Source: JAJKIV01 sp036741775 (lineage in GTDB: Bacteria; Gemmatimonadota; Gemmatimonadetes; Gemmatimonadales; Gemmatimonadaceae). From it: 64,000 nt of DNA. Shown here piece by piece: positions 43,432 to 52,399 of this stretch; positions within the stretch are counted from its first letter, which is position 1; each line of letters starts with the position of its first letter. The stretch is taken from the NCBI GenBank assembly GCA_036741775.1, contig DAINRQ010000015.1, forward strand, positions 28,156 to 92,155, in the 5' to 3' direction. The notes below the pieces were generated by a model. It saw nothing but the letters and a program-made list of their open reading frames with translations, made no database searches and had not been told where the DNA came from. A program made the position numbers and the translations under genes.

Positions 43432-45801
43432 ATGCACGACATCCGGTGGGCAGCTCGCTCCCTTCGGAAGCAGCCCTGGTTCACGCTGCTCGCCCTGATC
43501 ACGCTCGCCCTCGGTGTCGGCGCGACGACCACCGCGTTCACTGTGCTGGACACGGTGTTGTTGCGGCCGTTGCCGTACGAGGCGCCCGAGCGGCTCGTGC
43601 TGATCCGCGAGCGTACGGAGGAAGGGCGACTCATCCCGCCGTCGTACCCCAACTTCGCTGACTGGCGTGAACAGGCGACATCGTTCAGTGGCGTCGTGTC
43701 GACGTCGTTCGCGCCACCGGCGACCATCGCGTTCGACCGCGGCGAGCCGGTTCGCGCAACGATCATGGGGGTATCACGCGGCTTCTTCAGCACCCTCGGC
43801 GTCAGGCCCATCGTCGGTCGCGAGTTCACCGATACCGAGAACGCCGTGGGTGGCCCGGCGGCTGTCATGGTGTCGCACGCCTTTTGGCGCGACTACCTGG
43901 GCGGGACCACCCCGCTCGGCACGGTGCGCTTCGGCGACTCCAGCGTTCCCGTCGTAGGCGTGCTGCCCCCGGGCTTCAGATTCATTGACGACACGGATGT
44001 CTACTTCCCGCACGAGCGTGGCCCGGGCACCGTGCGAAACGCACACAACTACCGCGTCGTCGCGCGGCTCGGTCCCGGCGCTACGCTTGAATCCGCACGC
44101 GCCGAGATGACGACGATCTCTCGTGCGCTCGAGGCGACGTACGGCGACGAGACCCAGGCGGTCGATGCGGACGTGACGCCGCTGCGCGACTACCTCGTGG
44201 GCGACTTCAGGGCGTTGCTTGCCGTCGTGTTCGGTGCGGCCGCAATGGTGTTGGCTATCGCGTGCACGAACCTCGTGAGCGCGCAACTCGCGCGAGGACT
44301 CGCGCGCCAGCGTGAGGTGGCCGTCCGCGCGGCACTCGGCGCGTCGCGTGGCCGACTCGTGCGGCTGCTCTTCGTCGAGACCGCAATGCTCGTGGTGTTC
44401 GGTTCCGTCCTCGGCGCCGGTATCGCGATGGCCCTGACGCGAGTCGTGCGTGTGTTGGGCACCGGACACGTGCCGCGTCTCGAAGAGCTGTCGGTCGACG
44501 GCAGCGTGCTCGCGTTCGTCGCGGCCGTGGCGGTCGTGACGGCCATCCTCGCGGGAGTCTATCCCGCGCTTCGACTCGCCGGCGGTGACCCGGGGGATGC
44601 GCTTCGGACGACGCGAGGTTCGGGCACCGTGGTCCGCCGCTCTGTCTGGCGTCTGCTCGTCGGGTTCGAGGTCGCGACGGCAGTCGTGCTGCTTGTCGGG
44701 TCCGGGCTGTTGATCCGCACGCTGCACAACATTCTCAACGCGGACACCGGCTTCGAGCCGCGCGGTGTCGTGACCGCCGCGATTGCGCGGCAGGGACTCA
44801 CGCTCGAAGAGTTGGAGCGCATCCGGACAGACCTCGCTGGACTGCCCGGCGCGGAGGGGGCGGCGTTCACGAGTCTGCTCCCATTCACCTGGGGGAATCA
44901 GTCAGCGCCGGTACGCCGACCGGGCGATCCGGTCAATCGCGACTGGCCAGCGATGGCTGGGTTTCGTGTCATCACGCCGGAGTATTTCGAGGTGCTCCGC
45001 CAGCCGCTGCGCCGCGGGCGAGCGTTCACGGCACAGGATCGTGCCGGTAGCCCGCCAGTAGCGATCATCACGCCGGGGATTGCCGAAAAGCTCTGGCCGG
45101 GGCAGGACCCGATCGGGAAGCAGGTGGGAAGCAATTATCTGGTGGACGTTTGGATGACGGTCGTGGGCGTGGCGGGCGAGGCGTCGAGCTGGACGATGCC
45201 GCGCGGCTCGCAGAACGAGATCTACGTGCCGCTCGCGCAGCAGCCTGACGCGGAACCCGTGCGGAGTCAGGTCGTGGCGGTCGTCCGGACGTCGGGTGAA
45301 CAGACTCACCTCATGCCGGCGGTGCGGGCGCGACTTCGCGCGCTCGCCCCGGATTCTCCGGCGCGGCTCTCGACACTCGAAGAGCGCATTCGCACGAGCG
45401 CGGCCGATCGGCGGTTCGCGATGTTCGCGCTGACGGCGTTCGGCGTGATTGCACTGTTGCTGGCGGGGATCGGGATCTATGGCGTGGTGGCGTACACGGT
45501 CGCCACGCGAACGCACGAGATCGGGATCCGCATGGCCCTGGGCGCCGCGCCCTCGCTTGTGCGTATGCAGGTGTTACGTGACGCAGCGGCGATGGCTGTG
45601 GGTGGGATCGTCGCCGGTGCAGTCGGGGCGGCATTCGTGACGCGTTATCTGCGGGCGACACTTTACGGTGTGACGCCGATGGACCCCGTGGCCTACGGCG
45701 CGGGGGTCGTGGTGTTGCTCGTGACGGCCGTTCTCGGCGCGTACGTCCCGGCGAGGCGATCGAGTCGGGTCGACCCGCTGCTTGCGATTCGCGGTGACTA
45801 G
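43432..45801 (+). CDS. ADOP-family duplicated FtsX/MacB-like ABC permease (1)
   Basis: 789 aa with GAGGG just before the ATG. The opening MHDIRWAARSLRKQPWFTLLALITLALGVG is characteristic of Acidobacteria-type duplicated orphan permeases. Two FtsX cores are visible (IACTNLVSAQLARGLARQREVAVRAALGAS, and the C-terminal IALLLAGIGIYGVVAYTVATRTHEIGIRMALG), separated by MacB-like periplasmic domains. No ATPase gene is nearby. It probably belongs to a MacB-type export or signalling complex; the cargo is unknown. Confidence 0.92.
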   Translation: MHDIRWAARSLRKQPWFTLLALITLALGVGATTTAFTVLDTVLLRPLPYEAPERLVLIRERTEEGRLIPPSYPNFADWREQATSFSGVVSTSFAPPATIAFDRGEPVRATIMGVSRGFFSTLGVRPIVGREFTDTENAVGGPAAVMVSHAFWRDYLGGTTPLGTVRFGDSSVPVVGVLPPGFRFIDDTDVYFPHERGPGTVRNAHNYRVVARLGPGATLESARAEMTTISRALEATYGDETQAVDADVTPLRDYLVGDFRALLAVVFGAAAMVLAIACTNLVSAQLARGLARQREVAVRAALGASRGRLVRLLFVETAMLVVFGSVLGAGIAMALTRVVRVLGTGHVPRLEELSVDGSVLAFVAAVAVVTAILAGVYPALRLAGGDPGDALRTTRGSGTVVRRSVWRLLVGFEVATAVVLLVGSGLLIRTLHNILNADTGFEPRGVVTAAIARQGLTLEELERIRTDLAGLPGAEGAAFTSLLPFTWGNQSAPVRRPGDPVNRDWPAMAGFRVITPEYFEVLRQPLRRGRAFTAQDRAGSPPVAIITPGIAEKLWPGQDPIGKQVGSNYLVDVWMTVVGVAGEASSWTMPRGSQNEIYVPLAQQPDAEPVRSQVVAVVRTSGEQTHLMPAVRARLRALAPDSPARLSTLEERIRTSAADRRFAMFALTAFGVIALLLAGIGIYGVVAYTVATRTHEIGIRMALGAAPSLVRMQVLRDAAAMAVGGIVAGAVGAAFVTRYLRATLYGVTPMDPVAYGAGVVVLLVTAVLGAYVPARRSSRVDPLLAIRGD

Positions 45802-46403
45802 CCAGCTTCACCGCCCGCATTCGGGGTTGCCATTCGGGGTCAGATTCGGTTTTCATCGTTTTCATGCGGGACGAGGTCGTTAATGCGCGAAAAAGCGAAC
45901 GCGGTTCCTTCTTGTGGAGCCAGCTAAGTGGAGGTGCCTAACGCGGTTGCTCGAACGCGGTCGCCGAGCATCGCGGTGGCGAGCGGACTGCGTCGTGCTA
46001 TGCGAGTTGCTTCCGGTAACTGCAGGAGACACGATGGCAGGATGGCGAAGATGACTCGCGCGGCGGCACGGTCGCTCGCGCCAGCGGCCTGACGAATGAG
46101 GGGAACGGCCGCCGGGACGCCACTATCCCCGCCTGCCGTCCCCGACTCCCGACTCCCGATTCCCGACAAATCACCCCGGCCGTTTCCGCCTCATCCACGC
46201 CATCGCAGTTCCGATCGGCCCGGGCGCGCCGGACTCGACACGTAGGGGCCGTTCATCCCGCAGCCACCAGCTTCAGCTAACACCGACCCGCGCCGGGTGC
46301 TGTGCTGGTTGGGCACGGTGCGGCGTACTGGTCTGCCCCGACGTTGCATCCAAGCAACCCTCTCTAGGTTTCCGTTGTCCCAGATCGTATATAACGCGAC
46401 CTT
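45802..46403. other. Gene-free stretch with repeat fragments
   Basis: This 602-bp space has no supportable gene. It holds a half GGGGTCAGATTC site (45836-45849), a GCCTAAC heptamer (45936) and, at about 46090-46235, a GC-rich repeat that matches the inverted copies at 36235-36475. An 81-codon minus-strand ORF (45924-46169) runs into this repeat and lacks family features. GTATATAACG at 46387-46396, 8 bases before the PadR start, is A/T-rich and could be part of its promoter. Confidence 0.6.
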
Positions 46404-46742
46404 ATGCCGTCGACCCCCCGTCAGCTCCCACCGCTCTCGCACCTGCAGTTCCTCGCCCTGGGCGTCCTGCTCACGGGCGACGAGCCGGGACGCGTCATCC
46501 GTGACGTCGTCGCCGCATATGGTGTCCAGCGCACCGGAGCCGCGTTTTACCAGCTCATGGCGCGTCTGGAGCGGGATGGACTGGTCGAAGGGTGGTACGA
46601 GCCGATCGTCGTCGGTGACCAGGCGGTGCGCGAGCGTCGCTACCGCCTAACGGCGGCTGGCGCCCGCGCATGGCGACAGACCCGGTCCTTCTACGAATCG
46701 GTCGCCACCGCGGCGGCCGAGCGGCGGCTGTCGAATGCTTGA
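46404..46742 (+). CDS. PadR-family transcriptional regulator
   Basis: 112 aa. The PadR winged helix is visible in LPPLSHLQFLALGVLLTG, RTGAAFYQLMARLERDGLVEGWYE and RRYRLTAAGARAWRQT. It lacks the long C-terminal dimerisation domain of classical PadR but has the short helix seen in regulators linked to ADOP permeases. Its stop lies eight bases inside the permease gene that follows, so the two are translated together, and it probably represses this pair. Confidence 0.9.
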   Translation: MPSTPRQLPPLSHLQFLALGVLLTGDEPGRVIRDVVAAYGVQRTGAAFYQLMARLERDGLVEGWYEPIVVGDQAVRERRYRLTAAGARAWRQTRSFYESVATAAAERRLSNA

Positions 46743-49437
46743 TGCGCGCCTTCGGCGTGTACTCGCCACACTCGTCCCGGGCCGCGTCGCGACCGACGCA
46801 TTCGAGCCCGCGTGGGAAGACCTACGCTTCGCCTACCTCACGCACCGGATGCGATCGGGGTCGCCCGCCAGCCGTATCGCCCTCGGTGTCCTGTACGTGG
46901 CACTCGCGCTCCTGCTCGTGCTCGACTGCTGGCGGCTCGCCGCGCTGAACCTCGTGCACCGGCGCGAGCGGCGTGTCGCGCCACCGGCCCACCCGATTCT
47001 CACCGAACCGAAACCGACGGAGCGCTTCGCCATGTTTCTCTACCTCGTTCGCCACGCGTTCCGTCAGCTCGTTCGCGAGCCCGCGTTCACCGTGGCGGCA
47101 TTGCTCACCCTCGCGCTCGGCGTCGGCGCGAACGTCGCCGTATTCGCCGTGGTGGAGGCAGTGTTACTCCGCCCGTTGCCGTACGCGAACGCTGATGACC
47201 TGGTCATCCTGAACCACCGCGACCAGCGCACGGGCATCACGAAGGAGTTCATCGCGATCGGCGACTACGTTGACCTGGTGGCGCGTCAGACGGCATTCGA
47301 GTCCATCAGCGCGTATGGCCGTGGACAGACGTCGTACACTGACGGCGACCGGCTCGTCCGCGTCAACCTGCTCGGCGCGGGGCCGGGTTTGCTGGAGATC
47401 CTGCGCGTCCGCCCGGTACTCGGGCGCACCTTCGAACCCGAGGACTCGCGGCAGGGTGCCCCGCAAGTGATGATGCTCAGCTACGAGGCGTGGCAGGAGC
47501 AGTTCGGTGGCGACCCGTCGATCATCGGGCGGACGCTTCGGTTCGAGCAGACGCAGCGCCAGGTCGTCGGGGTCACGCCCGCAGGCTTCACGTTCCCGCC
47601 TAACGCCACGACGGACATGCTCGTACCGCTCACGCTCCCGACCGTGGCGCCGGCCAACCGTCGGGCGGGATGGGCGCTCGCCATCGGCCGACTCAAACCC
47701 GGCCGGACCCTCGAGGACGCGGCGACGAACCTGACGGTGCTGTCCCGTCAGATGGAACGAGAGTTCCCGCAGAGCAACCTTGCTTCCGAGTACTTCGCTG
47801 TCGATCTGCGCACGTCGCTCGTCGGCAACACGAAGCCGGCGCTGATGCTCCTGTTCGCCGCGGTCGGCGTCGTGCTGCTCATTGCTTGCGCGAACGTCGC
47901 GAACCTGTTGCTCGCGCGCTCGCTCGGCCGGCGGCGGGAAATGTCCGTTCGCCTCGCGCTTGGCGCTGGCGGGGCTCGGCTCGCCGCGCAGCTCTTGACC
48001 GAGAGCCTGGTCCTGGCTCTCGTCGCAAGCCTCGGTGGCGTGCTCGTCGCGTACTGGGGCGCGCAGGCGCTGGTGGCGCTCCTGCCTCAGGCGAGCAACG
48101 TGCCTGGGCTCAGCGATGTGCGCATCAGCGGCAGCGTGCTCGCGTTCACGTTAGGGATCGTCGTGCTGACGACGCTCGTGTTCGGCCTCGTGTCCGCGCT
48201 CACCGTTCGGTCCCAGAAGGCGGTCGGGGTCCTGAACACCTCCCGCGGGTCGAGCATGAGTCCCAAGGCGCGGCGGGCAACGTCGACGCTCGTCATCGTC
48301 GAGGTCGCGTTGGCGATCGTGCTCCTCGTCGGCGCGGGGCTGATCCTGCGTAGCTTTGCCAGCCTGCTCGCGGTGGATCCCGGGTTCCGTACGGCGAACG
48401 TCATGACCATGAACCTCCAGCTCCCCGGCAGTCGGTATGCCGAGCGCGCGGCGCGGGATGGGTTCTACCGGCGGGCGTTCGCGGAGATAACGTCGGTGCC
48501 CGGCGTGTCGGAGGTGGGCGCGGCGGCCGTCACGCCGCTCACCGGGAACAACTGGACGGCTCCGTTCGAGCGTCCCGAGCAGCCGGTGCCGACGGGCGAA
48601 CGGCCGCCGGAGGTCGGATGGCAGGTGGCGTCGAACGGCTACTTCACGGCACTACAGATCCCGCTCATCGACGGACGGTTGTTCGACGATCGCGACACCC
48701 CCGAGGCGCCGCCGGTGGTGATCATCAGCGAAGCGATCCAGCAGCGATTCTTCCCTAACGAGCGCGCGGTGGGGAAGCAGGTGCGGCAGGGCGACCAGAC
48801 GGCCGAAATCGTCGGCGTGGTGGGCAACATTCGTCGTGCCGGGCTTCGCGATGAACCGCGCGCCGACATGTACTTCCCGTTCGAGACCAACAAGCCGGGG
48901 CAGATCTCCCTCTTCGTCCGGACGTCGGGGAACCCGGAGCGCTCGATTCCCGCCGTGGAAGCCGCGATCAAGCGCGTCGAGCCGTACGCCTCCGTGAACG
49001 AGAGTCAGACGCTTGCGCATGTGGCGAGCGAGTCCGAGCGCGTGACGCGCGTCGTACTGTGGCTGCTCGGTGTCTTCGCGGTGACGTCGCTCGCACTTGC
49101 CGCCGTCGGGATCTACGGTGTGATGTCGTACGCGGTCCGTCAGCGAACGCGCGAGATCGGCACCCGGATCGCCCTCGGTGCGACGCGCCGGAACATTCTG
49201 TGGCTCGTGCTGCAGCAGGGGGCGCTCATCGCCGCGATCGGCACGGTGGTGGGGCTGGCCACCGGCCTGGCGACGACGCGGTTCCTGAACTCGATCCTCT
49301 TTGGCGTGTCGGGCACGGACCCGATCACGCTGAGCGTGGCGGTCACGCTCCTCGTCGTGACGATCATGCTCGCGTGCTACGTCCCCGCGCGCCGAGCGGC
49401 GTCGGTGGATCCGGCGAAGACCCTCGCCGATCAGTAA
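46735..49437 (+). CDS. ADOP-family duplicated permease (2) with N-terminal extension
   Basis: 900 aa. About 95 residues, with one membrane helix (ALGVLYVALALLLVLDCW), precede the usual start-like segment FLYLVRHAFRQLVREPAFTVAALLTLALGVG. The extension is typical of ADOP proteins encoded behind PadR regulators. Two FtsX cores (LIACANVANLLLARSLGRRREMSVRLALGAG, and LAAVGIYGVMSYAVRQRTREIGTRIALG) frame MacB-like periplasmic domains. The TAA stop is inside a perfect 80-bp palindrome shared with the convergent carbonic anhydrase gene. Confidence 0.92.
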   Translation: MLDARLRRVLATLVPGRVATDAFEPAWEDLRFAYLTHRMRSGSPASRIALGVLYVALALLLVLDCWRLAALNLVHRRERRVAPPAHPILTEPKPTERFAMFLYLVRHAFRQLVREPAFTVAALLTLALGVGANVAVFAVVEAVLLRPLPYANADDLVILNHRDQRTGITKEFIAIGDYVDLVARQTAFESISAYGRGQTSYTDGDRLVRVNLLGAGPGLLEILRVRPVLGRTFEPEDSRQGAPQVMMLSYEAWQEQFGGDPSIIGRTLRFEQTQRQVVGVTPAGFTFPPNATTDMLVPLTLPTVAPANRRAGWALAIGRLKPGRTLEDAATNLTVLSRQMEREFPQSNLASEYFAVDLRTSLVGNTKPALMLLFAAVGVVLLIACANVANLLLARSLGRRREMSVRLALGAGGARLAAQLLTESLVLALVASLGGVLVAYWGAQALVALLPQASNVPGLSDVRISGSVLAFTLGIVVLTTLVFGLVSALTVRSQKAVGVLNTSRGSSMSPKARRATSTLVIVEVALAIVLLVGAGLILRSFASLLAVDPGFRTANVMTMNLQLPGSRYAERAARDGFYRRAFAEITSVPGVSEVGAAAVTPLTGNNWTAPFERPEQPVPTGERPPEVGWQVASNGYFTALQIPLIDGRLFDDRDTPEAPPVVIISEAIQQRFFPNERAVGKQVRQGDQTAEIVGVVGNIRRAGLRDEPRADMYFPFETNKPGQISLFVRTSGNPERSIPAVEAAIKRVEPYASVNESQTLAHVASESERVTRVVLWLLGVFAVTSLALAAVGIYGVMSYAVRQRTREIGTRIALGATRRNILWLVLQQGALIAAIGTVVGLATGLATTRFLNSILFGVSGTDPITLSVAVTLLVVTIMLACYVPARRAASVDPAKTLADQ

Positions 49438-49513
49438 TTGGGGTCAGAGTCGAGAATCATCGTTTTGTTGCCGCGGCAACAAAACGATGATTCTCGACTC
49501 TGACCCCAATTAC
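49434..49513. repeat. Perfect 80-bp palindrome carrying both convergent stop codons
   Basis: Two 40-bp arms match without mismatch around CCG|CGG at 49473/49474. The outer ends read GTAATTGGGGTCAGAGTC. The TAA at 49435-49437 ends the ADOP gene and, on the other strand, the TAA at 49512-49510 ends the carbonic anhydrase gene, so one symmetric element provides both stops and could terminate transcription in both directions. Confidence 0.97.
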
Positions 49514-50151
49514 GCCGGTTGCGACGTCGCCGCCGCGATGGCCGCCGCGACCTCGGCGGGTGAGTCCACTGTAAACCGGAGGTCTCGGAGGAGCCCGTCG
49601 TCGAGGCGGTAGATCCACGCATGCACCGTGAGCGGCTGGCCCCGCTCCCACGCGTCCTGCACGATCGTCGTCTCGCACACGTTGAGCGCCTGTTCCAGGA
49701 CGTTCAGCTCGCACATCCGGTCCTCACGCGCGTGTGCCGGTGTCGCGTCGAGCTGCGCCGCGTGTCTCTGGCGAACGTCCCGCACGTGCCGGAGCCAGTT
49801 GTCGATGAGACCGAGCCTCGCCTCCCCGAGCGCCGCACGCACGCCACCGCAGCCGTAATGCCCGCACACGATGACGTCCGTCACGCGCAGGACGTCCACC
49901 GCGTACTGCAGCACGGACAGGCAATTCAGGTCCGTATGGATGACGACGTTCGCGACGTTGCGATGCACGAACAGCTCGCCCGGCGGCAGGTCCACGATCT
50001 CGTTCGCCGGTACACGGCTGTCGGAGCAGCCGATCCAGAGATATTGCGGCGCCTGCAGCGCGACGAGGCGCGAGAAGAAGGCGGGGTCCGTGCGTGCCCG
50101 TTCGGCGGCCCACCGCCGGTTGTTCGCGAACAGGTCGGACAGTTTGCGCAA
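49510..50151 (-). CDS. Beta-class carbonic anhydrase
   Basis: 213 aa; interconverts CO2 and bicarbonate. Zinc ligands are Cys42 (WIGCSDSRVPAN, with the Asp44-Arg46 dyad), His98 and Cys101 (CGHYGCGGV). LPPGELFVHRNVANVV is also conserved. The start is a TTG with GGAGG nine bases upstream; no better ATG lies before the conserved N-terminal helix NNRRWAAE. It stands alone and has no signal peptide, so it is cytoplasmic. Confidence 0.95.
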   Translation of the reverse strand: MRKLSDLFANNRRWAAERARTDPAFFSRLVALQAPQYLWIGCSDSRVPANEIVDLPPGELFVHRNVANVVIHTDLNCLSVLQYAVDVLRVTDVIVCGHYGCGGVRAALGEARLGLIDNWLRHVRDVRQRHAAQLDATPAHAREDRMCELNVLEQALNVCETTIVQDAWERGQPLTVHAWIYRLDDGLLRDLRFTVDSPAEVAAAIAAATSQPA

Positions 50152-50324
50152 GGCGGACGGCCTCCGGTACCAGGTTCGCCGAGGCGAAGGGTGCGCTCGG
50201 TGGCCGGGAATCTAACCGTGTCTCGCCTGCCTCGTTGGTCTCGGTCGAGCGCGCCGCGATGCGGTCAGCGGCGGCTACTCAGGCGATCAGAAAGGCGGCG
50301 TCGACCGCCAGTCGCCGAATCGAC

Positions 50325-50879
50325 TCAGCCTGCAGGGACTGGCTCCGATCTGCACGCGCGCACGTAGCGATTCGCATCATCCTCGCCCCCTTCCAGTCCG
50401 TCACGGAGGTCGAACGTGATGTGCACCGCTTCGTGCTCCATGGTCCGGACCACGTCGTCCACGGTGCGTACGCCGACATTCAGCGGATCAATCTCGCGCG
50501 CGAGCGTCATTTCCCCGTTAGGCTTCGCTTCCCCGGACGTCAGGTGCTTGCCCACGCGCCACATGTAGGGGCGAATGATGATCCGCCCACCGCGGTACGA
50601 CCGCTTCAGCACGGCGCCGTACTGCGAGCACACGCCCCCGCGCGTTTCGAGATCGGTGATTCGCGACTCGATCGCGCGGGCGAGATCGGGCGAGAGCGGA
50701 GCGGCCTCGCAATCGCCGTCGCACGTCAACCCGCGCGGCACCGAGGTTACTTCGGCGCGCGAGATGGGTTGCACCGAAGCGGGCGCGAGCGATGTGGCCG
50801 ACGAGGTCGTGCCAGGCGGCACGCACGCGGCGACACTCAGCAACAAGGACGCGGTGAGGAGATGGAGCGAACGAGACAT
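50325..50879 (-). CDS. Lipoprotein with an HExxH motif, function unknown
   Basis: 184 aa from ATG 50879 (MSRSLHLLTASLLLSVAAC, lipobox Cys19); upstream in-frame codons are not needed. The body has a CDGDCEAAPL segment and, near the C-terminus, TMEHEAVHITFDLRDGLEGG with HEAVH, a possible zinc site. No third ligand motif is certain, so metallopeptidase activity is only a suggestion. I do not recognise the family. Confidence 0.75.
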   Translation of the reverse strand: MSRSLHLLTASLLLSVAACVPPGTTSSATSLAPASVQPISRAEVTSVPRGLTCDGDCEAAPLSPDLARAIESRITDLETRGGVCSQYGAVLKRSYRGGRIIIRPYMWRVGKHLTSGEAKPNGEMTLAREIDPLNVGVRTVDDVVRTMEHEAVHITFDLRDGLEGGEDDANRYVRACRSEPVPAG

Positions 50880-50963
50880 TGAATGCGACAGTGGATCGGA
50901 TGCCTTGACCTGATCGATACGACCGGCGCTATGCTCGCGCAACCGGCCGATACCGAGGCTGCG

Positions 50964-51191
50964 TCACTCAGGGCGAGCGTACGACTCGAGATACCCGCAT
51001 CGCGTGCACCGGTGGGTCGCCACCGCATGGTTTGCGCCTTTCGGCACCTTCAGCCCCGTCCAGAAGGACCGGACTGGCTTGCCCTCGATCCACTCCGAGG
51101 GCATCCGGGCGGTATAGGAGTGATCGATCACAAACCCTTCTTCCATGTCGGAATTGCACGTGGGGCAGGTCGGTTCGTTCATGGCGTTCAT
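50964..51191 (-). CDS. Small zinc-ribbon protein (DUF6487-like)
   Basis: About 75 aa (MNAMNEPTCPTC; the second Met at 51182 is also possible). Two cysteine pairs, CPTC near the start and CTRC near the end (HRCTRCGYLESYARP), enclose FWTGLKVPKG. This is the layout of DUF6487 zinc ribbons, whose function is unknown. The long ORF that continues upstream overlaps the Gfo/Idh gene in another frame and is not real. Confidence 0.75.
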   Translation of the reverse strand: MNAMNEPTCPTCNSDMEEGFVIDHSYTARMPSEWIEGKPVRSFWTGLKVPKGANHAVATHRCTRCGYLESYARPE

Positions 51192-51283
51192 GGGCGTGTG
51201 GAGGTCCCTGCCGTACGGCTCGATGCCGACCTTTGTGTCACGTACGATAGCAACCGCACGCGCCGCGGGAAGGGTGCGTCCGG

Positions 51284-52303
51284 CTAAGCCCTTGACGGAC
51301 CGACGGGTTCCCAGCGCCGGCTCTCCGCGGCCCGAAACAAGGCGTCGATGACAGCCATGTTCCCGGCCGCGGACTCGAGCGAAACCGGCACCGTCCCCGT
51401 CCCGCGGACGGCCGCGGCGAACCGCTCGCTCTGCAGCCGGTATTGATCCGCCACGGGGAGATCGATCGCCGTCGCGCTCCGCCCGCCGAGGATGGAACCG
51501 TCGTCGACGAAGATGCGACATGGCGCGTCGGATGGCGCATTGAACGGGATCTCGACCTCGACGCGTCCACGCTCGCCGTACAGATGCACACGCTGATACG
51601 GCGCCAGCTGGCCGCCGCAGGTGAACACGGCCTGACCGTTCGGGAAGCGCAACATCCCGGACGTTAGGCGGTCGATCCCGAGGTCCGGGTCACGGTCGAG
51701 CATGGCGGCCACGTCGATCGGCTCCGCGCCAAACATCCATCGCGCGACGAATATCGGGTAGCACCCGATGTCCATCAGCGCACCGCCACCCCACTCGGCA
51801 CGGCTGCGAATGTCCGAGGGATCGCGCCGATAGTAGCTGAAGTGACCGGTGATGAGCCGAAGCGGTCCGATGCGGTCGTATGCGATGAGTCGCTCGACCT
51901 CCTCCCACTGTGGGTGCGTGCGCACCATGAACGCCTCGGCGATCTGCACGCCGTGTGCATCCCGGGCCGCGAGTAGCGTTCGCGCTTCGGCAGCGGACAG
52001 CGCGATGGGCTTCTCGCACAGGACATGCTTGCCCGCCTCCGCGGCACGGATGGACCATGGGACGTGCAGGTGGTTCGGGAGCGGGATGTAGATCGCTTCG
52101 ACGTCGGGGTCGGCGATGATCTCCTCGTACGAGCCGTACGAGCGCGGGATATCGAGCTGTGCGGCAGCCTCTCGCGCCTTCGTCAGGCTACGAGAGGCAA
52201 TCGCCACGACGCGCGAGAGCGGGCTGCCGTGCATGGAGGGCACGACCTTCTTGATCGCGATGTTCGCGGCGCCGAGGATACCCCAGCGAACTGGATCGGG
52301 CAT
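51284..52303 (-). CDS. Gfo/Idh/MocA-family oxidoreductase
   Basis: 339 aa. The N-terminal Rossmann fold has WGILGAANIAIKKVVP (GxxGxAxxA variant), YIPLPNHLHVPW, and HVLCEKPIALSAAEA with the EKP lysine typical of the family. The C-terminal domain has GGGALMDIGCYPIFVARW with the family's Asp-x-x-x-Tyr pair. It is an NAD(P)-dependent dehydrogenase of a sugar or inositol-like substrate; the nearest named group is trans-1,2-dihydrobenzene-1,2-diol dehydrogenase-like. No sugar genes are adjacent. Confidence 0.9.
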   Translation of the reverse strand: MPDPVRWGILGAANIAIKKVVPSMHGSPLSRVVAIASRSLTKAREAAAQLDIPRSYGSYEEIIADPDVEAIYIPLPNHLHVPWSIRAAEAGKHVLCEKPIALSAAEARTLLAARDAHGVQIAEAFMVRTHPQWEEVERLIAYDRIGPLRLITGHFSYYRRDPSDIRSRAEWGGGALMDIGCYPIFVARWMFGAEPIDVAAMLDRDPDLGIDRLTSGMLRFPNGQAVFTCGGQLAPYQRVHLYGERGRVEVEIPFNAPSDAPCRIFVDDGSILGGRSATAIDLPVADQYRLQSERFAAAVRGTGTVPVSLESAAGNMAVIDALFRAAESRRWEPVGPSRA

Positions 52304-52320
52304 TGGGAGCGGAGTCGATT

Positions 52321-52396
52321 GTCAAACGATGATAATATCCGTTCCTCCCTTTCGTTCTGGACGCCTGCGCGCGTCGCGCATTGGGACTCTGACCCC
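52321..52396. repeat. Degenerate GGGGTCAGAGTC element at ADOP stop
   Basis: GGGACTCTGACCCC at 52383-52396 is the outer half of the palindrome family, three bases after the TGA of the minus-strand permease gene. CAAACGATGATAATATC at 52323-52339 resembles the inner arm of the copies at 1457 and 49434, but the arms no longer pair. It looks like a decayed copy. Confidence 0.7.
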
Positions 52397-52399
52397 GGT

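Noticed and set aside
45924..46169. 81-codon minus-strand ORF in the intergenic region
   Set aside because: Its N-terminal part is the GC-rich repeat shared with 36.2 kb, and the rest shows no family or ribosome site.
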